From a virus, in IMG/VR virus record IMGVR_UViG_3300028384_001119, positions 1 to 28,077 of that record: 28,077 nucleotides of DNA; one strand, 5' to 3'. Position 1 is the stretch's first letter. Every line of letters begins with the position of its first letter. Shown here piece by piece: positions 16,072-25,300 of the stretch. Position numbers and translations under genes: made by a program. The notes under the pieces were generated by a model, which was given only the letters and a program-made list of their open reading frames with translations, searched no databases and was not told the DNA's origin.

Positions 16072-17025
16072 ATGCCAATTCAAACATATACAGTTACTTC
16101 CGCTTCATTTGAAGCAGAGTCTGGCGACAATATATCGGCAGGAAGCAATCCAACTGTTACACTTGTTATATCGCCTATTGAAGGATATACCGTAAGCAGT
16201 GGTGATTTTTCTATTGGTGAAACATTACCAAGCGAAGTAGCGAGCGCTGTATTTTCGCAAGATGGGGATAATGTTAATTGTTTAGTTACTTTTGCGGGCA
16301 GCTTTGTTATGCCTTCAGACGATGTTGAATTATTAATAGATATTGATGGAACGGCAAATCAGCAAGGATTTACTATTGATGGAGATTATATTACAACAGA
16401 AACAAATACAACTGGATCTTCCGGAACAACAGCATTTTCACAAACGGCGGTTGAAGGAACAACTGTAACGTTATTTACAAAAACATTTACAGCAACAAGC
16501 GGTTATTATTTTCAAACGCCTCCATATTATTATCAAACTCAAGGCACACAAAGAGAAGATGACGCATATATTATAACTTATACTGATACTGAACTTGGCG
16601 GTAAAATTACATCTAGAAGTTTTACAGTAAAATATCTTGTTGGCACACAAAGCAAAACATTAAATGATTTAAACTTTGTTGCAGATGCTGTTGAAATATA
16701 TACCGCACCTATTGAAATAACAGGTTATGGTATTGCTGTAAATACTATTGCTCAAGCTGGTGAAACGCGAGCTGTTACAATATATGGAGATCCTGGGGCT
16801 GAGGTTACGTTTACAACAACGGCACCATACCCGGTTGATTCATTTTATTCTGATAATAATACATTTACACAAACAGTTGGAGCAACTGGTAAAATTGTAT
16901 ATCAATTGGCATTTCCAGAAAATACAACAGGCAATAATCAAACATGGACATTTACATTGTCTGGCACTGATTTAGCTTCACCATTCCCGCAAACTAATCC
17001 ATTTACAATAACTCAGAAACTATAA
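16072..17025 (+). CDS. Beta-rich putative virion surface protein
   Basis: A 317-residue protein dominated by Thr, Gly, Val, Ile, Tyr and Phe, with no cysteine and very little helix, starting two bases after the previous stop. Residues about 1-112 form one apparent beta-sandwich: Y-T-V-T-S-A-S-F, then G-S-N-P-T-V-T-L-V-I-S-P, G-Y-T-V-S-S-G-D-F and a V-M-P-S-D-D-V-E-L-L-I-D edge. Residues about 115-210 and 213-317 may be two more (F-T-A-T-S-G-Y-Y-F; A-G-E-T-R-A-V-T-I-Y-G-D-P-G-A-E-V). The Ig-like pattern and position between the nozzle and ejection genes suggest a tail appendage or decoration protein. No enzymatic motif is seen. I recall a similar N-terminal pattern (T-x-T-S-A-x-F ... D-F-S-I-G) in other marine phages. 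Confidence 0.65.
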   Translation: MPIQTYTVTSASFEAESGDNISAGSNPTVTLVISPIEGYTVSSGDFSIGETLPSEVASAVFSQDGDNVNCLVTFAGSFVMPSDDVELLIDIDGTANQQGFTIDGDYITTETNTTGSSGTTAFSQTAVEGTTVTLFTKTFTATSGYYFQTPPYYYQTQGTQREDDAYIITYTDTELGGKITSRSFTVKYLVGTQSKTLNDLNFVADAVEIYTAPIEITGYGIAVNTIAQAGETRAVTIYGDPGAEVTFTTTAPYPVDSFYSDNNTFTQTVGATGKIVYQLAFPENTTGNNQTWTFTLSGTDLASPFPQTNPFTITQKL

Positions 17026-17026
17026 T

Positions 17027-17362
17027 ATGGCATCAGTAGAAAGCATAGTAATTAATTTTTCTGTACCTCTTAATGTATCTTTACAAATAGGGAGTGATGT
17101 TATATATTATCAAGATAGTGTTACGAGTAATGTATATAGACTTGGGGTGGTTACCGCAAAAACAGATACAAGCATTACATGCGAAATTTCTAGCTTAACA
17201 CCACCACCAGATAGCTCAAATGATTTTATATTTTTTATGAAAGACAATGACGCTAATACGTCCGGTATTGTAGGCTATCACGGCACAGTTGACATGGAAG
17301 TGACATCGACAAGTAAAAAAGAACTATTTGCTGTAAATACAGAAGTATTTATAAGCAGCTAA
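17027..17362 (+). CDS. Small beta-rich virion-associated protein
   Basis: A 111-residue, cysteine-poor, beta-rich protein beginning one base after the previous stop (TAATATG). It opens S-I-V-I-N-F-S-V-P-L-N-V-S-L-Q-I-G-S-D-V-I-Y-Y, then V-Y-R-L-G-V-V, T-S-I-T-C-E-I and F-I-F-F-M-K-D-N. These alternate hydrophobic and polar residues as a small barrel or sandwich would. The end (V-D-M-E-V-T-S-T-S-K-K-E-L-F-A-V-N-T-E-V-F-I-S) adds two more strands. I recall similar short proteins (opening S-I-K-I-N-F) next to the preceding family in marine phages, so the two may act together, but no function is known to me. The 35 bases after its stop are A/T-rich, with no clear hairpin. Confidence 0.6.
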   Translation: MASVESIVINFSVPLNVSLQIGSDVIYYQDSVTSNVYRLGVVTAKTDTSITCEISSLTPPPDSSNDFIFFMKDNDANTSGIVGYHGTVDMEVTSTSKKELFAVNTEVFISS

Positions 17363-17397
17363 TAATACGTAATAATATAACTATAAATTAATAAATT

Positions 17398-18039
17398 ATG
17401 GCAGAACCATTTGTTTCCGGCATGGTGGCCGGCGCGGTTGGCAGCGCAGTACAAGGATTGACGGGTGCAATAGGCTCTTTCGTTGGAGGCGGTGCTCGAC
17501 GAAGAGAAGAGCGTCAAGCAAAACGTGAATTTGAGGAGGCGATGCGTGGGTATAAAAATTTTCAATTTGAAAATCCATATACAACTCTACAAAATACCGC
17601 AGAAGACTTAACTGTTAATCAGCAACAAGCTCAGTTTTTAGCCCAGCAACAACAGCAAGGGCTGGCTAATACTATGGGCCAACTACAAGGTGCAGCAGGT
17701 GGATCCGGAATAGCTGCGCTGGCTCAAGTTATGGCAAATCAACAATCACAAAATCTACAACGTGCATCCGCCAGTATAGGTATGCAAGAATCACAAATCC
17801 AAAGACAACAAGCCGCGCAAGCACAACAAATTCAACAATTACAAGCACAAGGACAGGCTGATATTCAAACTGCTGAATATGGAAGACAGCAGACACTTTT
17901 GGGTATGGGTCAACAGCGATTAGCAGCGGCTAGAGCAGCTAGACAACAAGCTACTTCTCAGTTAGTAGGGGGTATAGGTCAAATGGCTGGCGCGGCGGGG
18001 GAAATCGGCGCGTTAGGAGCAATGGGTGAATTAAATTAA
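17398..18039 (+). CDS. Internal virion (ejection) protein, T7 gp14-like
   Basis: A 213-residue protein with the look of the smallest podovirus ejection protein. Residues 4-32 are a Gly/Ala/Val-rich glycine-zipper-like segment (VSGMVAGAVGSAVQG, then GAIGSFVGGG), able to enter a membrane. A basic region follows (ARRREERQAKREFEEA). Then come F-E-N-P-Y-T-T-L-Q-N-T and E-D-L-T-V-N-Q-Q-Q-A-Q-F, which I recall well from marine phages, and a Gln/Ala-rich helical body (about 80-185; GSGIAALAQVMANQQSQ) that ends in a second Gly/Ala-rich segment. T7 gp14 is ejected first and forms the outer-membrane pore. Membrane-active ends around a helical middle fit this role. It starts the three-gene ejection block and is 6 bases from the next gene. 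Confidence 0.75.
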   Translation: MAEPFVSGMVAGAVGSAVQGLTGAIGSFVGGGARRREERQAKREFEEAMRGYKNFQFENPYTTLQNTAEDLTVNQQQAQFLAQQQQQGLANTMGQLQGAAGGSGIAALAQVMANQQSQNLQRASASIGMQESQIQRQQAAQAQQIQQLQAQGQADIQTAEYGRQQTLLGMGQQRLAAARAARQQATSQLVGGIGQMAGAAGEIGALGAMGELN

Positions 18040-18045
18040 GTTAAA

Positions 18046-19341
18046 ATGGCTAAACAATTATATTCAACAGGAGCAAATACTGCATTAATAAAAGGGGCAA
18101 GAGATTTAGCATTAGCTACTACAATGCCTGTCGACACCACCGCTGCGCAAAAAGCAATTGGTAAATCAACAGAGCGTTTACAAAAATATGCAATGGCTAA
18201 GGCTAATGAGCGTATAAAAAAAATACAAGCAACGCAAAAAAAAATTGCTGACCGCATAGATAAATTTCCAGTTGAAGATGTAAAAGTACCTCAAAAATAT
18301 AGAGAGGCTAATGATAAATGGATTCAAGGACAAAGAGGGAGATATATTCAGTTTGTTAATCAACTTGAAGGTGTTGGGCGAGGATCAGATGAGGAATATA
18401 ATATTAAACGCCAGATGGCTGGTATTATAACATCTATTGAAAATAATAGTGACCAATGGAATAAATATAATGACGCTAAAAATTTAGATAAAGAAGAATA
18501 CTATGGCGGCGATATTTCTAATGGTAATGATCCAGGCGATGTTGACTACTTAGGTAATTTTACAATTGATGAAAACGAATTTGCTGGCAATGATGATAGC
18601 GGTAATATTTTATTTTTTAAAGGCGGTGATGTACAAGCCTGGAACGATAGACCTAGTGTAAATATTAAATCTAGGAAAGCAGCTATTGCTCTTGATAATA
18701 TGGCTACTCGTATTATAAGAAGAGGTCAGAAATTTGATGGCACAAATGAAATAGAATATCGCAATGATCTTATTCAGTTAATGGAAGAAAATCCTAATGC
18801 GGTATATTCATTAGCAAGTGATGATCTTTTTGGCGCATTTGACACAACGCAAGATGCTGAAGGCAATATTATTAAACTTGAACCTATCGAGGGCGGGTAC
18901 GAATTAGCAAAAGAAAAAGGAGTTGGCGAATTGCAAAATAAAGTGCTTGAAACATATATGGGTTATTTAAGCCAAGTTGCAAATAACGCATATAATGCTA
19001 AGCAAAAAAGAGACAATAAAGGTATTAAAGATGATCCTGTTGCAACCTGGAAAAGCCAGCAAAACCCACAATACATACAAATGCTTGAAGCCGCTTCATC
19101 TGGTTTAAATTTAAATAATCAAGTTTATAAATTTCCAGATCCCATAAGAGGTGGTGTTGCTCAAGAATTTAAAACATCTTATAAGCCAGGAGATGAAAAT
19201 ATTAATTTAGTAAATAAATATGGGCAAGCAATGTCGCTACCTGTAAAAGAATTTGCTCAGTATTTTCCATTTGAAACAAAACCAGGGTATGAATCTGGGC
19301 AGGGACCATTTATAGAGCCGCAAGATAAACCACAATTTTAA
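18046..19341 (+). CDS. Internal virion (ejection) protein, middle member
   Basis: A 431-residue soluble, charged protein between the gp14-like and giant ejection genes, which suggests it is the middle (gp15-like) component of the ejection core. It starts MAKQLYSTGANTALIKGARD; residues about 30-90 are Lys/Ala/Gln-rich helices (YAMAKANERIKKIQATQKKIADRI). Beyond this are mixed helices and acid-rich loops: R-G-S-D-E-E-Y-N-I-K-R-Q-M-A at about 112-125, the segment D-Y-L-G-N-F-T-I-D-E-N-E-F-A at about 166-180, and helices near 290-330. The C-terminus is polar and proline-rich. No membrane segment or enzyme motif is seen. Homology to gp15 is not visible to me; the assignment rests on order and on recalled marine-phage neighbours. 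Confidence 0.65.
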   Translation: MAKQLYSTGANTALIKGARDLALATTMPVDTTAAQKAIGKSTERLQKYAMAKANERIKKIQATQKKIADRIDKFPVEDVKVPQKYREANDKWIQGQRGRYIQFVNQLEGVGRGSDEEYNIKRQMAGIITSIENNSDQWNKYNDAKNLDKEEYYGGDISNGNDPGDVDYLGNFTIDENEFAGNDDSGNILFFKGGDVQAWNDRPSVNIKSRKAAIALDNMATRIIRRGQKFDGTNEIEYRNDLIQLMEENPNAVYSLASDDLFGAFDTTQDAEGNIIKLEPIEGGYELAKEKGVGELQNKVLETYMGYLSQVANNAYNAKQKRDNKGIKDDPVATWKSQQNPQYIQMLEAASSGLNLNNQVYKFPDPIRGGVAQEFKTSYKPGDENINLVNKYGQAMSLPVKEFAQYFPFETKPGYESGQGPFIEPQDKPQF

Positions 19342-19356
19342 TAAATAATATATTGC

Positions 19357-22300
19357 ATGTTTGAAATTTGGGAGCAGCTATCCAACTTAGGGTACACTAC
19401 TAAAACATTTGAAGAATTTCAAAATGAATATTCTTCAGGAGAAGGGCAAAAGCTTTTACATGAAAAGCTAGCGGCTGCCGAGATGACAAGTAAAAACTTT
19501 GAAGTCTTCTCGTCCGAATATTTTACTACACCTCCAGAGCAAATTACAGGTGCTGTTGCAAAAATAAAAGCATTACCAGGCTTTGATCAACAAAAGATTG
19601 ATAAAGAAAAACAAGAAAGAGCTAAAGTTATTTCTGATTTTCAAGATTATGCTGATGAATACTTAGATTTAGACTTAACAACTAAAGGGCAAAGACCAAT
19701 TGATAAAGGAACAGCTATATCAATACCTACACCTATCGGCCCAGATATTCCTATTTTTAGTATTAGCGACCCAATTAAGGGTAGAAATATCGAAGAACTT
19801 GCTGAAGACCCGAAATTTGAAGAAGAACTTCGTAATCAAATATTAGGTGATTATAAAATAAATAATCCAGAAGCGCCATTACCTAATGACTTTGACATTG
19901 ATAAAGCTGTAAGAAAATCTATTAATAATAAAAGACAAGAAGTAAAACAAGACAAAAAATACGCTGCGTTAAAAGAAAAAGATTTTTTAAAGCAAAATAA
20001 CCAGTATGTTCCTTTTTTAAATGAAGGAACTAAAGGCTTTATTTCTGAAATGAATAAAGCTGAGCAGAATGCAGCAAATGTAAAAATAAAATTAACTGAA
20101 TTAAACAATCAATTAAAAAATATAACTCAGTTTGATCCAGCTTATTCTGAAATTTTAACTGAAAAAGTAAATTTAGAAAAACAATTTCCGGATTTATTAA
20201 AAGAAATTGATTCAAATTACAAGCCATTTTTAAATTTAAAAACTGGGCAAAGACTAAATGCTGAAGATGCGGCACAGCTGCCTGCTAATATAATTGAAGA
20301 CCTTTCTGAAAAAGATAAAAAATTATCAGAATATTATAATTCTTTACCTGCCGAAAAATTAGAACAATCTTTTTTTGAACATTTATTATATAAGCAAGAG
20401 GCTGCTGAAATAATGAATCAAAAAATTACTTCTTTATCTCCAATTAGTCCTGATAGTCCTCTTGGTCGTAAATACACGCAAAAAGGATATAAGCCTAATG
20501 AAAATGGCACATTTACGGTGCCATTAAAGCATGCTTCTTACGGTACTGGCGTTTTTAATGATGAATTTATTGAAGAGCAAAGAGCTTATTATAAAAACGA
20601 CCAAATAAAATTAGGTAAAGAAAGCGAAGCGCTAAAAAATGCTTATTTCTTGAATATTAGCCCTGCTTCAATTAAAGAAGATGTTGGAGATGTTTTATTG
20701 CGTGGTGCCGAGGTTTTAACAGAAGCTACATTTGGTAAAGATGCTTTTGAATTAGGTACTTCAAAAAGAAAAGAACTTGACGAGCTGGAAAAATTACTTG
20801 AAAATTCTGATATAAAAATAACAGAAGAAGAAAAAGAAAATTTTGAAAGAGGACTAGGTTATAAAGTATATGAGCAAACCGTAGGATTTATTCCTGAAAT
20901 TGCAAAATTTGCAACAGTAAATAAAGCCGCTGGTGCCGCCGGTATTACTGCAAAAATTTCTCAATTAGTTAATTCCGGGAACAAATACAAAAAAACATTA
21001 GGTATAACACTTGATTTGCTATTAGAAGAAGCTAAATTTAAAGTAGTTACTAAAGGTGAATCACAAACCGGGGCCGGCGCTGGATTTAAACTTGGAGGCA
21101 TGGCTTTTGGTAAATTAATACCATTTAGATTTACGTCAGAATCTGGCTTAGCAAGGTTTAATCCTTTGCTTGAAAAAGCTGCATTCGGAGGTTTAGGGGG
21201 CGCTACTGGATCAGAGGCAGCATTATTAGCTGAATCATTATACAAAGATTTACAAGGCAACAAATCTTGGAAAACAAGTATACAGGATGAATTTGGCGAT
21301 ATGAGTGAAGTTAGCGAGCGTGCTCTTATTAATACACTTGTATTTGGGCTTACCGGCGTTGCTGGTATGACTCAAAAAAGCGATTGGATGTCAATGCCCG
21401 CAAAGCGGAAATATCGAACTAATCTTGAAAATCAATTAAAAAAAGAGGGGCTATCTAGTTCCGGCAGAAATAAGCTTTTAGCTCAATTACAAATAGTTGA
21501 TAGAGATATTGCAATTGCTGATAGAAATTTTTTAAACCAAGATATTGGTTCAATGCAAACACAGCGAAAGCTTGCAGAAGAAATCATAAGATCAGAAAAG
21601 TCAACGCCGGCTGATATTGCAAATGCTAAAAATTATGTAATTAAAGTTCAAGCAGCAACAGCAGCCGCTGAAAGAAATATCCGCAGACAATTTTCAAATA
21701 TTAAAAGATCAGGTATTGCTGGCGAAAAAAATATTAAACTTAAAATTGTAGATACTGAATTGCCAAATGGCGATAAAGCCACATATAATAAAGGCACAGG
21801 TGAGTTTTCTTTTAATATTAATCGATATAAACCAGGTGTTTTTGCACAAGAATTTGGTCACTTTTTTGTTGATTTAGCTTTTAAAAATAACCCAGAATTT
21901 GCGGAAGCATTTAAAAATAAAATAGCAAAAGAAGTTAATTCTAAATTATCTGGTAAAACATTTAATATTAACGGCAAAGAAGGTTTAACTTTTGAAGAAG
22001 CTATAAATGAATCATACAAAAAATCGGCGCAGCCAGAGGAATATGTAATGAATGTTGTTGAATTTTTAAATAAACCAGAATATAGAGATATATTATTAGA
22101 AACTGGTTTATTAAATAATATTAAAAACAACGTTATAAATATAGCTAATCGTATAGGTTTAAATTATAAAGCGGAAAAAAACTTTACGTCAGCGCAAGAA
22201 CTATTAAAATTTTTAGACGATTTAGGCACAGTAGCGGAAGGGGGCAACTCATCTGCAATTAAAAGAAAATTTAAAGCGTTTGAAAGCATTATAATTGATG

Positions 22301-25300
22301 GTAAAAAATTAATAAACGCAAAAACAGGAAAAGAAGTTTTAACAGAAGACGCTCAGGTTGAAGAAATGGCGTCTGCTCCTATTACTGAATCGGAGAAAAA
22401 AGATATATTTTCCAAAGCGGAAAAAGCCTATGAGCAGTTTTCAAAAGAAAACATAGATTCAGCTGGTCTTATGGTTGGTGTAGAGTTTGAGCCTATTATT
22501 GGCAAAATGGCTGACCGCATATATCGTGATATTCCTGGATATGAAATGGAAAGAAGTAATATTATTACCGATGTAATGATGGAAACTCGCCCGGGGTATG
22601 GGGGCGTTCCAGCTTTAGTAAAATCCTGGAGTCCAGAAGGTGGTGCAAAACTGACCAGTTATATATTTGGTAATTTGCCCAAACGTATTATAGGTATCGT
22701 AAATAAACATTACCCATCGCTTGGAAGAACCCGTGGGTTTGAAGAAGGGGAAACCGCTAAGTTTACAGAAGAGCAAGGGCTTGGGGGGCCAGGAGCGGGA
22801 TTTGTAGATATTTCCTCACCTGAATTAACAACAAGAATACAGGCTAAAAAAGCAGAAACAATTTTAGGTTTAAAACCAGAGTCGATAAAAGAATTTGATC
22901 GCGTAGCCGAGATGGAAGTTAAGTTTAAATTTCCAGACATTGAAGCCAAAAGCATTGTTGAATATAACTTAGGCGAAAAAGGAAATGCTGATGTAAGTTT
23001 TTACGAAAATAATACCGCTAACGTTGCAATTAACGGTAGAACAGAAAAGATTAAAGCTAGAACACCTAAAGATGTTGAGACATATTTAAAGAAAAAAGGT
23101 TTCAGTATTGAAAGCCAAGAAAAGCTAGGTAATTTCCGCCAACAAAAAATTAGCAGCTTTAGAACACAATTATACGATGTGCTACAGGCTGAGGCCGGTG
23201 GTACAATTGAAAAAGGTACAAAGCCTTCACCTGAATATTCTACGTTTATTGACAAGACTTTTCCATTATATAAAGACTATTTTAGCCAAAGCAGCATTAA
23301 CAAAAGATTTGCAGACTTTAAAGAGCCTGTAATTGATAAAGCCACTGGCAAGCAAGCAAGAGAAAAAACAGCACAAGGTAAATCTATTTTTACTAAAAAA
23401 TCTATTACCAAAGCTGAATGGATTAAGTATTTTGAAGGCGATGGTAGTGTTCGTATTGACGGTCGCCGCCGGGCTTTACTTGAAACAATTGCAGAAGAGA
23501 TTGGCTTTGATAAAATAATGGAAAAAGTTTACGATCAAAGTAAACAAGAACAAATTAAGTCACGTCAAGCCGAGCTTGGTGTTGAGCTTGTAGAAAACTT
23601 TGCTATTATTTTAGGTAAGCAGCTTGATAGATTACCTGGCCAAGAAATTGTATTTGCATCTAAAGATATTACAGAAGCATATAATAGTTTAGTTGGTAAA
23701 AATAAATCTTATACTAAAGAAGAATTTGCACGTGTACTTGTATTAGCAAGTAAAGTGGATTCAGGATATTTAAAATTTGAGCACCCTGATATTTATAATT
23801 TACTTGAGCAAGAAGTAGCTTTACGCCTTGGGGATGCCCACACACAAGCATTAGCAGCTTCTAAAAAAGATTTTGTAAAATTTGCTAATGAGACCCGGAA
23901 TGAGGTTAATAAAATTAGCAGTGATATGGTAAAAGAACCTAATCAGCTAGAAGGAAAGCAAATAGAAAGATATTATGAAGCAATAAAAGAGTTAGTTAAT
24001 TATTTACCAGCATCAATATTAAAATTAACAGGTGGCACTGGTGAAGTTAAAGTACCGGGTTCTTTTCTTAGCCAAAACTTAGGTTTTACTGGTGAGGTAT
24101 ATTTTTTAAGAGCAGGTAAATTTGCAGACTTAATAGGTGGTGCCGGAACTAAATTTGAAAATTTATCTAAAGAAACTAAAGACGCTTGGAATAAATTTAA
24201 CCAACTATTAAACGTAGGAAGTGGTCGATATAAATTTATGACTACAGATTTAGGAAATATAAAAGAAATTGTTAATATAAATACAAAAAAAATATCTCTT
24301 GAGCAAAAGCAAAAAGAAATAGATAATTTTATAAAAAGTAAAAAAGGACAATTACTTTTAAAAGAAATAAAAGCGTCAGAAGCATTTTTAGATGCAACGC
24401 TATTAACAATAAACGAAGTTTCGCGAAAAGATAATAATTTAGAGCTTGCTGAAACTTTTTACGAAAACATTATTCCATTATTTAAATCAAATAAATCAAA
24501 AAGTTTAATTAGGCTTTATTCTCCTTTCAAAACAATGCAGCTCACCGAGGGCGAAATTAGCCGTTTTGGTAATGAACATTTAAAAGCAAAAGCAGCTTTT
24601 GGCGGCAGGGTTTATTCTGAAATAAGAGAGGGTGCATTAACGCTTGAAAGATTAAAACAATTAAAAGAAAATTGGAGAAGTGTTTTAGGAGAGCAACAAG
24701 CACAAGATTATGTTGATTGGGCTTTAGGCTCAACATATGATGGTTATGCCCCATTAAAATTATCTTATTTAGGTAAACAAACTGGAGATAAAGGTAAGCT
24801 TAAAGAGCTAAAAGAAAAAGGAGATAAAAAATTATATGATACAAAAATTGCTATTGAAAACTTAAAAAACCTATATAATTTTGTTGAAGGCAAGAGCGAA
24901 TATGATTTATTTGTAAATGAAATTGCTAAAGAACTTGTTAATACCACTGAAGGTTTAAAGCTAGCAGAAGCAACAAATTTAATTCAAGATGCCATATCAG
25001 CAGAACCAATTATGTCTTCTAAAAATATTACAGAAGAGTTTGATGGTATGCTTGAACGCAGATCTGGATTAGAAGGCGAAATATCACCATCAAGAGCTAG
25101 ACAGCTTGGCAAAGGCAAAGGCAGATTTGATTTATACATACCACCAAATGCTGAAGATTTTGCTGGATTAATGTATAAGTTGTACGGCCGTGGCGAGCAG
25201 GGGACAAAAGATATGGAGTTTGTAAAACAAACTTTATTACTTCCATATGAACGAGGTGAAAATATGATTAGCTCATATCGCCAGCAGATTAGTAATAAGT

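Noticed and set aside
17363-17397. TAATACG as a T7-like phage promoter
   Set aside because: Only the first seven bases agree with the T7 consensus; the rest differs, and no second copy was noticed elsewhere in the window.
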